Shown: piece after piece, positions 14,317-21,901 of the stretch
Numbering within the stretch: position 1 is the stretch's first letter
How the letters are laid out: every line of letters begins with the position of its first letter
Source: CAZGYE01 sp964530165
Lineage (GTDB): Bacteria; Planctomycetota; Planctomycetia; Planctomycetales; Planctomycetaceae
Direction of reading: 5' to 3'
Assembly: GCA_964530165.1 (NCBI GenBank)
Contig: CAZGYE010000064.1
Span: 1-22,018 of the forward strand
Length of the DNA stretch: 22,018 nt
Made by a program: the position numbers and the translations under genes
Notes under the pieces: model-generated
What the model was told of the DNA's origin: nothing
The model's input: the letters and a program-made list of their open reading frames with translations, nothing else
The model's database searches: none

Positions 14317-16887
14317 TCACTTGTACGTGACGAAGAACGGCGAGGCCCAGGCGATCTCCGGGTCGCCGGTGGGGTTCTCCGGGTCTCGTTGGAAGACGCG
14401 GACGTAGTAGTAACTCTTGCCCTGCTTTGGCTGCATGTCGGTAAACGTGGACGTGAAGGTGCGGGCGTTGGGACGGGTGGTGTAGACGTACTGCCCGTCG
14501 CGGACGACGTCGACTCGCAGGATGACGTCGGGCGCTTCGACGCCGATCTTGATGACCAGCGGCGACTTGACCGACGCCGTCACGTCCTCACCGACCGTGT
14601 ACTGCCGGCCGGTCTGCGGGTTCTCGGCCGAGACGCGCAGAATGATCTCGTCGCTTGCGGCAAACGTTCGTCGCCGAAGCATTGCTTCAAAGAGTGCTTT
14701 CCGCGTCGGCTTCTCCACCCAGACACCGGCCCAACTATTGTGGGTGGAGCCATGGTCGCTGAAGGAGACAAACCCGTAAATGTTTCCTTCTGAAAGCGCA
14801 TCGCGGGCGAAATGGCCCGGCTGTTTGGTCTGCGTCGGGCCGCGTTTTTCGTTGTTGGGCAGTTTCCAGGCCTCGTAGCTCCCTCGGCAGCCCTGGTAGA
14901 TTTCCAGCAGGCAGTCGAACCGGGCATTTGGCCAGTTCCAGTCGGCCAGCGGCCCGGCGGCGAAGGTGTGCGGCACAATGATCACCTGCTGGCCCGGCTG
15001 CGTCAAGACGTTCTTCTCGACCCACTTCCACAGGTTGGGCGGCTGATTATCGGGATTTTTCAGACCGCCCCCCTGCCGATCCGCCACGCGCATCGGCGCC
15101 CCGCGTTTGAGGTGGAGTATGTTGCGATGTCCCGACGGCCGCGAGAGCGAGTGCTCGTAGCTGTAGACGCCGATGAACTTCGGCGCGTGGGTGAACAGGT
15201 CGACGAATTTCTGCTGATACCACCACTGATAATCCCGCAATCCGTCGGGCCAGACGCCGCCGGTCGCCTGGTTGTGATCGCCCAGGCCAAGAAAGTCCAA
15301 CTGCGCCGCGTCCAGCGCGTAGCGGTAGGTGTCCAGCGCCGAGCCGTCGACGCCGCTGTGACCGCGCACGTCGGTATGACGGTGGCAGTCGCCGAACAGC
15401 AGCGTGTAGGTCTTGTCACCCACCTTGTGCGTGTGACGCGGTCGGCGAAGCTTGGCCTGCGGCGGTTCGGGCAGCTCGACCGCTTTCAGCTTCACTTTGG
15501 CGGCGGCCTGTGCTTTAGGCAGCGATGCCACGTAGCTGACGTACGGCAGGGAATGAACGGCGTCTTTGGGCTTCACCTTCGGTCGACGGCCGTCGGACGA
15601 GTAGATGACGCGCACAGCGCCGTCCGGACCGGCAGCCAAATCGGCGTGCTGGGTGTTGCGGCCCGAGCTGTTGCCGAGCCGGACTGGAACCGTCCAACCC
15701 GCCGACGTGAGCCTGGTGGCGTAGAAGTGATAAATTTCGTGTGGTTTGCGGAGCGTCCAGTGCCGAAACGCCATCCACAGCGTGCCGTCGCCGTCGAACA
15801 GGATGTGCGGCAGCTCGGCGTACCGAGCGAGCCGGCCGGTCATGATCTTCTGCAGATCGGCCTCGGGTGCATGAACGATGCCGCCTTCGACCACGCGAAT
15901 ACCGATGCTGCGTGAAGCATGCAAGCCGCGGCTGCCGTTCATCGAGCTGGCGCGCGAGAAATCCTTGCCCCAATTGATTCCGCCGTCGTCCCACGCCACC
16001 CAGACGCGGTCTTTCCCGTCGACGGCCACGCTTGTGTGAAACTGGGCCGACGGTTCGGTGGTGACGGCGATCACCTGGGAAAGCGTCTTCCCGTTCAGCG
16101 ATCCCAGCAACACGTCGTAATTGCCGTGAAGATAGCTGTCCCACGCGATCCACGCGGCGCCCTGCGAATCGACGGCCACGTCCGGCGCCCAGTCGTTGGC
16201 GCCCGAGGTCGAGACGCGCACTTCGTCGCTCCACGCGTCGCCGGTCAGCCGTCGGGCGTAGACGTCGGACTGTTCGTCGCGAAACGTCTGCCAAACAACG
16301 GTGACGTTCCCCTCGTCGTCGCCGGCGCAGGCGACGTTGAAATCGGAATGCGGCGCATCGGTGAGTTGTTGGATCGGCGAGACTTTGCCGCCGGGCGAGA
16401 CCTCGGTCCAGTAGAGGTCGAACCCGTTCTCGTTGTGTCCCGACCAGACGGCAAACACGTTCCGCCCCCGCGGAGCCAACGCCGAGATGTAATGTTCGAA
16501 GCAGCCGTCGGCCAGCTCGATCGGTTTGCTCCACTCTCCGTCCTCGCTCTTGTAGCGGAGGAGCACGCGGTCGGTTTGACCGCCGTTCCACTCCAGGTAC
16601 GAGACCCAAACCACCCCGTCGGCCGTCACCGTGACCGCAGGGAAATCGGCCTGCGCCGCCGGTGCGGAGACGCGTTCGGCAGCCAGCTCGCCTGCGATCT
16701 TGGCCGGTGCGAGCCGGCCCGCGCCCCCTTTCAAGTTGGCTCTACTTTTGGCCTGCTGACGCGCGATCTGTTTGCGGGCCCCTCGGCGGTTCTGCTTCCG
16801 ATTTGTCTGCGACTCTTCGTGAGCTGCGATGCTGTAAACGCCCGAAAACAGCAGCGCCGCCAACGTGATGGCACCGTAGGTCCTCAT
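14317..16887 (-). CDS. Secreted beta-propeller plus PHP-type (DUF3604) protein
   Basis: Encodes 856 residues. Signal peptide at about 1-22, then a basic linker (28-60). Residues 80-460 contain repeated VxVDxxGxxWVAW-type strands (for example VAVDSQGAAWIAWD and VAVDGKDRVWVAWD), as in a sialidase-like propeller. Residues 494-745 resemble a PHP/DUF3604 metal site: FGDCHRHTD (D500, H502, H504), GLGDHN (D537, H538), SYEHS (E578, H579), GHRNIL (H587), VPHTF (H640), SDHGS (D711, H712). Residues 750-856 are a beta-sandwich tail. A metal-dependent phosphoester or related hydrolase outside the cytoplasm is likely; substrate unknown. ATG overlaps the TGA of the upstream NTF2-like gene (ATGA), which indicates translational coupling. 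Confidence 0.83.
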   Translation of the reverse strand: MRTYGAITLAALLFSGVYSIAAHEESQTNRKQNRRGARKQIARQQAKSRANLKGGAGRLAPAKIAGELAAERVSAPAAQADFPAVTVTADGVVWVSYLEWNGGQTDRVLLRYKSEDGEWSKPIELADGCFEHYISALAPRGRNVFAVWSGHNENGFDLYWTEVSPGGKVSPIQQLTDAPHSDFNVACAGDDEGNVTVVWQTFRDEQSDVYARRLTGDAWSDEVRVSTSGANDWAPDVAVDSQGAAWIAWDSYLHGNYDVLLGSLNGKTLSQVIAVTTEPSAQFHTSVAVDGKDRVWVAWDDGGINWGKDFSRASSMNGSRGLHASRSIGIRVVEGGIVHAPEADLQKIMTGRLARYAELPHILFDGDGTLWMAFRHWTLRKPHEIYHFYATRLTSAGWTVPVRLGNSSGRNTQHADLAAGPDGAVRVIYSSDGRRPKVKPKDAVHSLPYVSYVASLPKAQAAAKVKLKAVELPEPPQAKLRRPRHTHKVGDKTYTLLFGDCHRHTDVRGHSGVDGSALDTYRYALDAAQLDFLGLGDHNQATGGVWPDGLRDYQWWYQQKFVDLFTHAPKFIGVYSYEHSLSRPSGHRNILHLKRGAPMRVADRQGGGLKNPDNQPPNLWKWVEKNVLTQPGQQVIIVPHTFAAGPLADWNWPNARFDCLLEIYQGCRGSYEAWKLPNNEKRGPTQTKQPGHFARDALSEGNIYGFVSFSDHGSTHNSWAGVWVEKPTRKALFEAMLRRRTFAASDEIILRVSAENPQTGRQYTVGEDVTASVKSPLVIKIGVEAPDVILRVDVVRDGQYVYTTRPNARTFTSTFTDMQPKQGKSYYYVRVFQRDPENPTGDPEIAWASPFFVTYK

Positions 16888-17417
16888 GGCTGTGACTCCT
16901 CTTGTAAGGGAACAACGGGAGTTCCGTACGGAATTTCCGGGGCAAACCGCTCCAACGGCTTGATCTCGACAATCTTCCAGACGCCAAAGGCCCGGCTGAG
17001 GCTGATCTGATGCCGCTCGTTGTGCTGGGTGTAGATTCGCTCCAGCACCAGCGTCGCCGCATCCGGTTGCGTGATCTTCAAGTCGGTCGTTGCGTGCCCG
17101 GTCAGGTCCGCGGCGCCGCTGCGCAATTCCGCCGCCAGCCGTTCTCGAGACTGCTTCGCCATGCGCGACTGCAACTGATCTCGCAATGGACCGCTGAAGC
17201 AGTCGAGATACGCATCCACGTCACCGCTCTTCTCGGCGGCCACCATCGCAGCAACGCACGCATCGGGACCGGCGTCGTCGTTGGAAGAAGAACTTTCGGT
17301 CGGCGTGCGCGTCGGCCGCGACATGACCACCACGACCAGCAACCCCGCAACGGCGAGGATCATGGCCAGTAGTTGCCGGCGTTTACGCGGTTCTGAGTTC
17401 GTCAGTGGTCCGACCAT
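16884..17417 (-). CDS. Membrane-anchored NTF2-like protein
   Basis: Encodes 177 residues from ATG 17417: a short basic N-terminus (EPRKRRQ), one membrane helix (about 16-33), a Ser/Asp-rich linker, then a domain starting DACVAAMVAAEKSGDVDAYLDCF and ending WKIVEIKPLERF. The pattern helix-GDVDAYLDCF-beta sheet fits the NTF2/SnoaL-like fold, placed outside the membrane by the anchor. The frame is open to an ATG at 17531 inside a REP-B repeat, but the 38 extra residues would precede the membrane helix without recognisable features. No strong SD is seen at 17417. It is coupled to the DUF3604 gene by an ATGA overlap, so it may be an accessory or anchor for that enzyme; inference. Confidence 0.75.
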   Translation of the reverse strand: MVGPLTNSEPRKRRQLLAMILAVAGLLVVVVMSRPTRTPTESSSSNDDAGPDACVAAMVAAEKSGDVDAYLDCFSGPLRDQLQSRMAKQSRERLAAELRSGAADLTGHATTDLKITQPDAATLVLERIYTQHNERHQISLSRAFGVWKIVEIKPLERFAPEIPYGTPVVPLQEESQP

Positions 17418-17507
17418 CAGATTAGTCCAACTTATCAATACGAACCCAAACCGACGACTTGTCGTCGCTGGATGTGCTGCGGGCCCGTGGATTCCGACAA
17501 CGAGGAA

Positions 17508-17583
17508 GTAGGTCAGGCTCCTGCCTGACATTGGAGGCGTGCGACATCATACCTCAACAGCGTCAGGCAGGAGCCTGACCTAC
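17508..17583. repeat. REP-B inverted pair, copy 2
   Basis: Arms 17508-17529 and 17562-17583 are identical to those at 9388-9409 and 9442-9463. The spacer differs at three positions. The orientation relative to the next minus-strand gene is the same as in copy 1. Here GAGGTATG-ATG precedes a frame that is not that of the NTF2-like gene. Confidence 0.93.
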
Positions 17584-17593
17584 AGAAACTTTC

Positions 17594-17612
17594 CCGGTTG
17601 TCGATCAACCGG
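17594..17612. promoter_or_regulatory. 19-bp perfect dyad (7+5+7) upstream of phosphohexomutase
   Basis: CCGGTTG-TCGAT-CAACCGG is a perfect 7-bp inverted repeat with a 5-base centre, 153 bases before ATG 17766 and 10 bases after REP-B copy 2. It could be an operator for a dimeric regulator or an RNA hairpin. The size would suit a helix-turn-helix dimer, but nothing identifies the regulator. Confidence 0.4.
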
Positions 17613-17765
17613 TGCGCCACGTCCGCTTCGAGCTGTCGTTCCTAGCGTACCGGACGACGGTGTGTTTTGGAAGCGGTCGCTCGAAGGGCGGCGCCGGATT
17701 TGGTACAGTTCAACCTTGTCTGAAGGGTGACTTCGTGGAAAACGAAAGATAGAGAGCGATCACGA

Positions 17766-20045
17766 ATGCAAACGGACGATTTGGAGCGACTGCTCAAACG
17801 GGCAGAACAAGGGATTACCGGCTACCTGAGGGAGGCCAAAGAGAACGGTCAGATTGACGGACAGTCTCACGCGCAGGCCTTGCGAAACACGTTTCCGTCG
17901 TTGAAAAGCTGGTTGGAAAACGAACATCTGGCGCGGGTCTCGCCCTCGCTGCACGAGGGACTCCGGCGCGTCATCGACGGGGAACGTTGGGAAGAGCTGG
18001 TGAACGCGTTTCGCCAATCGGCGCGTTTCGGGACCGGCGGGATTCGAGGCATGATGGCCTTCGATCTGGAGTCGATTGAACAGCTCAAGGAGATCGGACT
18101 CGACGCCCCGATCATCAAGGGGCCCAACATCATCAACGATATCGTGCTGCTGCTGACCTCGGCGGGTGTGGCGAAATTCGGAAAGGAGCAGACCCCCCCC
18201 TATCAAAAGGTTGTGATCGGTTACGACAGCCGCATTCGAGGTTGCGACTTCGCGGCGATCGTTGCTCAGTTGTTTCTGGCGTACGACTACACCGTCTATT
18301 TCTTCGACGAGCCGTGCCCGTATCCCGAAGTGACGTTTGCCATTCCCTACAGCGGCATTAAGGCCGATCTGGGCATTTTGATCTCCGCCAGTCACAACGA
18401 CTACCGCTACAACGGCTACAAGTTGTCGTGCTCGAACGGCTCGCAGTTCGATCCCGAGCAGCGGGACAAGATGTACAACGAATACATCGCCACCGCGGGG
18501 CCGGAAGACATTCGACTGCTCGGTTTCGAAGAGGCGCCCCCCAACAAGCTGGTGTTTCTTGGAGGAGAAACAGAGCTGGACGAAAAAGAACGAATGCCCG
18601 GCATCAGCTACCACGGGCGTGAACTGTTGAATGTTCATCTCCAGCACTGCAACCATGTGAAGACGTTTCTGCTCACCGACGACCTGGCGGACCGCCAACG
18701 GAACGCCGCGGAGCCGCTCAGTATTGGCTACTGCGCCTTTCACGGTGTCGGCCGGCGGGCGGTTCCCCGACTTCTCAAAGAGGCGGGATTCACGGACGTC
18801 AAAACGATCCACCACAACGGCCTGAACGATCTCAACGGGCTGTTCCCCTCTTTCTGTAACGAGCCGGGACGTGAACAGCAGCCGGACCCAGGAGACACGC
18901 GCGCCGCACGAACGGCCGTGGAAGCCTTCAAAAAGGAATACGGCAGCGCGGCCTTCGACGAGATCGACATTCTCATCGGAACCGATCCCGACGCCGACCG
19001 CTGTGGGGTGGTGGCCAAGGTTCCCGCCGATCAGCGGCACGTCTACGACGGCTGCGATTGGACCCTGTTATCGGCAGACAGCATGTGGGCCTTGCTGCTC
19101 TGGTATCGGCTTGGGCGGGAAATCGAACAGCACGGTAAAGTCCAGGATGCGGACAAGAAATTCGTCGTCCTCTCGCACACGACGTCCGACAGCATTGTCC
19201 TGCTGGCGCGGAAACACGGCATCGGCGCAATTAAGACCTGGGTCGGTTTTGCCGCGCTCTCGGCCGCGGTTCGCGACGTTTGGGAAGGCAAGCCGATCCA
19301 AGAACTGACCGAGGGCAGGGAAAGCACGTCAGACGAATTGTGCGATCCGTTTGTCTGCGAGTACCAGGACATCGACGTGGAAAAACGGTCGATCAACATT
19401 GCCGCCATGGAACAGAGCAACGGCTTCTCGATTCTCGGCGGCCCCCCGCCGGATGAGCGCTCGCTTGGAGTCGGCGGTCATGTTCGCGACAAGGACGGCA
19501 CGTTGGCGGCGCTGTTGGTTGCCGAGATCGCCGCCTGGGCCAAGGAAAACGGAACGACCATCTACGAACTCATTGACAAACACATCTATCTCGATCCCGA
19601 TATCGGTCTGTTCGTCAACCACTATGAACCCGACCCGATTGACGGCGAATATCCCGGCATCCAAGGCGATCGCAAGAAGAAACAAATCCTTCGCCGAACT
19701 CTCGGCTATTTCCAACTTGCCAAGGCCGGAGACTTGGAGATTGCCGGATGCCGCGTCACGTCGGCCGTCATTTATCGCACGGGCAAGTACGACCAGGTTT
19801 ACGAGCCGACCTACGACTTTCAGTTCCCCGACGAAGGCGTGCGGTTCTATTTCGGGAGCGAGTTCAACCACCTCACCGTCAGGCCGTCCGGCACGGGGAA
19901 CTCTTTACGCTTCCACGTTCAACTTCACGAGCCCGCCCCGGGACAAGACCTGATCGAGAAGAAACACCGGTTACACGCGCAGGCCAAGGCCATCGCCGAC
20001 GACGTCCGGCGCCTGCTCAAAGCACCCAGGTACAATCATGTCTGA
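17766..20045 (+). CDS. PGM2-type phosphohexomutase (alpha-D-phosphohexomutase family)
   Basis: Encodes 759 residues from ATG 17766, with GAGAG 9 bases upstream; a GTG at 17727 lacks support. It would interconvert sugar 1- and 6-phosphates in the cytoplasm. Seen: ARFGTGGIRGMM (86-97), active-site SASHNDYRYNGYK with phosphoserine S209, metal loop GTDPDADR (405-412; D407, D409, D411), sugar-loop region EQSNGF (549-554) with GGHVRDKDG (570-578), and phosphate-binding VRPSGTGN (705-712). The VRDKDG arrangement points to the PGM2/PgcA branch rather than PMM. It is longer than the usual 550-600 residues, owing to an N-terminal helical extension (about 1-75) and enlarged loops (about 245-320, 355-395). 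The substrate could be glucose-, mannose- or pentose-phosphate. It overlaps the next gene by 8 bases. Confidence 0.9.
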   Translation: MQTDDLERLLKRAEQGITGYLREAKENGQIDGQSHAQALRNTFPSLKSWLENEHLARVSPSLHEGLRRVIDGERWEELVNAFRQSARFGTGGIRGMMAFDLESIEQLKEIGLDAPIIKGPNIINDIVLLLTSAGVAKFGKEQTPPYQKVVIGYDSRIRGCDFAAIVAQLFLAYDYTVYFFDEPCPYPEVTFAIPYSGIKADLGILISASHNDYRYNGYKLSCSNGSQFDPEQRDKMYNEYIATAGPEDIRLLGFEEAPPNKLVFLGGETELDEKERMPGISYHGRELLNVHLQHCNHVKTFLLTDDLADRQRNAAEPLSIGYCAFHGVGRRAVPRLLKEAGFTDVKTIHHNGLNDLNGLFPSFCNEPGREQQPDPGDTRAARTAVEAFKKEYGSAAFDEIDILIGTDPDADRCGVVAKVPADQRHVYDGCDWTLLSADSMWALLLWYRLGREIEQHGKVQDADKKFVVLSHTTSDSIVLLARKHGIGAIKTWVGFAALSAAVRDVWEGKPIQELTEGRESTSDELCDPFVCEYQDIDVEKRSINIAAMEQSNGFSILGGPPPDERSLGVGGHVRDKDGTLAALLVAEIAAWAKENGTTIYELIDKHIYLDPDIGLFVNHYEPDPIDGEYPGIQGDRKKKQILRRTLGYFQLAKAGDLEIAGCRVTSAVIYRTGKYDQVYEPTYDFQFPDEGVRFYFGSEFNHLTVRPSGTGNSLRFHVQLHEPAPGQDLIEKKHRLHAQAKAIADDVRRLLKAPRYNHV

Positions 20046-20442
20046 TTCATCCGAACGGCGTTTTTTGGCCATCAAAGTTAGAATGATGCCGCGAGACACA
20101 AACCCGCAGGGCACGATTTTCGGCGGCGTGTTGCTGAGTCAAATCGACCAGGCGGGAGCGGTCGGGGCGCAGCAGGAAGTTCGCCGTCGTGGCTGGCCGG
20201 ATCATCCGCTCGTCACGGTTGCCATGGACAGCGTCGAGTTCCACCAGCCGGTCCACGTGGGCGACGTCGTCAGTTTCTGGACGGAGGTCCTGCGTGTCGG
20301 GCGGACGTCGATGGCCATGCACGTCACGGTGGAGACGGATCGTAACGATCAAGTGGTGATGCTGACGGAAGCAGATGTGACGTACGTCGCCGTGGAGTTG
20401 AGTGACGCTCAGCGTCGACCGGTTCCCCTCAGAGGTCCGTAA
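20038..20442 (+). CDS. Acyl-CoA thioesterase, hotdog fold (YciA/ACOT-like)
   Basis: Encodes 134 residues and would hydrolyse acyl-CoA to free acid and CoA in the cytoplasm. Seen: the hotdog signature MPRDTNPQGTIFGGVLLSQIDQAG (read in two parts: residues 17-30, then 31-40), with Asp37 at the position of the YciA catalytic acid, the second strand set VTVAMDSVEFHQPVHVGDVV and the following GRTSMAMHV. The length is normal for this family. ATG 20038 lies within the last codons of the phosphohexomutase gene (8-base overlap in another frame), so it depends on translation of that gene. The pairing of a sugar mutase with a thioesterase is not an obvious pathway link. Confidence 0.87.
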   Translation: MSDSSERRFLAIKVRMMPRDTNPQGTIFGGVLLSQIDQAGAVGAQQEVRRRGWPDHPLVTVAMDSVEFHQPVHVGDVVSFWTEVLRVGRTSMAMHVTVETDRNDQVVMLTEADVTYVAVELSDAQRRPVPLRGP

Positions 20443-20458
20443 GCTTCACGCGACAGCG

Positions 20459-20499
20459 CGGGCCAGACGGCCCGGTTCGTTTCGGAGCGTGCATGCTCC
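20459..20499. terminator. Two adjacent hairpins between convergent genes
   Basis: CGGGCC-AGAC-GGCCCG (20459-20474, 6-bp stem) and GGAGC-GTGCAT-GCTCC (20484-20499, 5-bp stem) fill the 64-base gap between the stops of the thioesterase (+) and the TPR-like lipoprotein (-). No U tract follows either one, so a bidirectional terminator role is inferred from position and structure only. Confidence 0.45.
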
Positions 20500-20506
20500 T
20501 GACGAC

Positions 20507-21847
20507 CTATTCGGCAGGTTCGTTGGTCACGATCTTCCCCACGATTTTCTTGCCGGGGAAGTTGGCGAGTAGATACGTGTTTCTTCCCTCAGAAATACGA
20601 ATGCGGATCTTTTCTTCCGATCCGCAGACGCCGCTGTTGCATGTGGGGCGCAATCCGATTTCGTGATCACCGACAGGCAACTCGATACGGTGCACTTGGA
20701 TCTTCTCAGGCAACAACCCCCAGCAGCGAGTGTCGGCGGCTTCCGTGGCCTCCCACGCCACGCCAACCACGTCGAGGGCGAAATTCACAAACGGATCCTT
20801 GGCCTTCCCGATGACTTCTTTGGACGCATAAATGGCGCCTTTTTTGACCACTCGGCGCGCCACGGCACGCGCCAACACACGTGGATAGATTGCCTCGTAT
20901 TGCTGAACCGCCAAACGACCCACATCGGTGATCGTTTCTGTCGTCCCGCGCGCTTGGCCGTCCACTGCCACCTGTACGGATTGAATTTCGTTGGAGGTCA
21001 AGACCACCTTGGGGACCTTAACGGGTGCGACAGTCGGCGGGAGTGTGTGTTTGCCCGTATGGCTGAGAATGCGGTCCGCGATGAGCAATGCAGCCGTTGT
21101 CGGGATTTCGGACACCTGTTTCTTATACGGGCCTTGGCCTACAAGCGTGAAGATGTACAGGACGCCGTGACCCCGCTGGGAATGTCGACCGTGACGGGCC
21201 CGCTCCAGATCCATACGGCCCGTTTGAAACCGCGGCTCCCACTCAACCACCTTCTGATACGCTCTGGCCGTGTCGTCGTAGTTCACGTGTGTTTCTTCAC
21301 GCAGAAGGCCATGGATGTATGCCCCGAGTGCAACACGCTTGTAGGCCAACTTGGGATTGTCTTGCGTCTTGTCCGCGCCCGCTTGGATAATCTGTTGCTG
21401 CTTGTCCGAGACCTGTAGTCCATAGGCCGCCGCGTCCTCGCCGTCGGCCATCAAGTTGGACAGGGCCAGAAATGCACGGATCAGGATCTTCTCATAGTCC
21501 TCGCCGGCGTACGCAAGGCGTTGGTCATCCGTCACCGCCGCCAGGGCGAATTCCGGTAGGCTGCTCTGTTCCAGGTAGTCGAAGCGGTCACGGACCGTCC
21601 GGAGCAGTTGTTCGGCCTGTTTCGGCCGGCCGGCAGCCAGTTCCACGATTGCCCGATCGAGCTCCAAAACTTCGCGATCCGCTTCTTCTTGCTGAATTCT
21701 CTCGTCGAGCGCCGCCAGCGAACCGCTGACATCGCCTGAATACAGCAGCGTGCGGATGCCTTGCAGCCTATTGGCGTGAGTCGCGCAACCAATGCTGCTC
21801 AACATCCCAAAGAGGAGCGGCAGGAGCCAAAATCCGGTGCGCAGCAT
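20507..21847 (-). CDS. TPR-like lipoprotein (COG3014-like)
   Basis: Encodes 446 residues. ATG 21847 is chosen because it starts a lipoprotein signal peptide (MLRTGFWLLPLLFGMLSSIGC, read as helix 5-19 and Cys21). The frame continues to 22003, but those 52 residues translate a repeat element and are rejected. The mature N-terminal half consists of paired helices (LQGIRTLLYSGDVSGSL, LAAGRPKQAEQLLR, YEKILIRAFLALSNLM) like the COG3014 family of uncharacterised lipoproteins. After a GHGVLYIF strand, the second half (about 235-446) contains beta-rich segments, an Ala/Arg/Val helix and CNSGVCGSEEKIRIR near the end. It may be envelope-associated; function unknown. SD is weak (GGAG 13 bases upstream). 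Confidence 0.75.
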   Translation of the reverse strand: MLRTGFWLLPLLFGMLSSIGCATHANRLQGIRTLLYSGDVSGSLAALDERIQQEEADREVLELDRAIVELAAGRPKQAEQLLRTVRDRFDYLEQSSLPEFALAAVTDDQRLAYAGEDYEKILIRAFLALSNLMADGEDAAAYGLQVSDKQQQIIQAGADKTQDNPKLAYKRVALGAYIHGLLREETHVNYDDTARAYQKVVEWEPRFQTGRMDLERARHGRHSQRGHGVLYIFTLVGQGPYKKQVSEIPTTAALLIADRILSHTGKHTLPPTVAPVKVPKVVLTSNEIQSVQVAVDGQARGTTETITDVGRLAVQQYEAIYPRVLARAVARRVVKKGAIYASKEVIGKAKDPFVNFALDVVGVAWEATEAADTRCWGLLPEKIQVHRIELPVGDHEIGLRPTCNSGVCGSEEKIRIRISEGRNTYLLANFPGKKIVGKIVTNEPAE

Positions 21848-21882
21848 TATTTTCGTCCGACTCCGGGCAATTCTGTCAGTCC

Positions 21883-21899
21883 AGATGCCGAACGCATCT
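21883..21899. promoter_or_regulatory. 17-bp perfect dyad (6+5+6) upstream of the lipoprotein gene
   Basis: AGATGC-CGAAC-GCATCT lies 36-52 bases before ATG 21847 and 3 bases from the repeat element at 21902. It is in the right place for an operator or leader hairpin. There is no -10/-35 call to anchor it. Confidence 0.35.
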
Positions 21900-21901
21900 A
21901 G

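Larger units (their letters stand above)
17418..17765. other. Divergent intergenic region, NTF2-like / phosphohexomutase
   Basis: About 350 bases. It holds REP-B copy 2 (17508-17583), a 7+5+7 dyad (17594-17612), and otherwise no gene I can support. On the minus strand a short frame of about 40 codons begins at ATG 17547 in the repeat and stops just before ATG 17417. No clear -35/-10 pair is seen for either gene. Confidence 0.6.

Noticed and set aside
14316..14331. GTCAC-TTGTAC-GTGAC as terminator between CRTAC1-B and DUF3604 genes
   Set aside because: Only a 5-bp stem with no U tract, and it mostly overlaps the DUF3604 coding end, so it is too weak to call.
14812..17010. Long plus-strand open frames opposite the propeller-PHP gene, and an Arg-rich minus frame at 15515-16609
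   Set aside because: They are high-GC shadows. The minus-strand DUF3604 frame has a signal peptide, propeller repeats and metal motifs.
17418..17531. NTF2-like gene starting at ATG 17531 in the REP-B arm
   Set aside because: It adds 38 residues without recognisable features before the basic tail and membrane helix. Unlike the case at 9427, an ATG suitably placed before the helix exists at 17417.
17760..19040. 426-codon minus-strand open frame opposite the phosphohexomutase
   Set aside because: No domain or start signals, whereas the plus strand carries all phosphohexomutase motifs.
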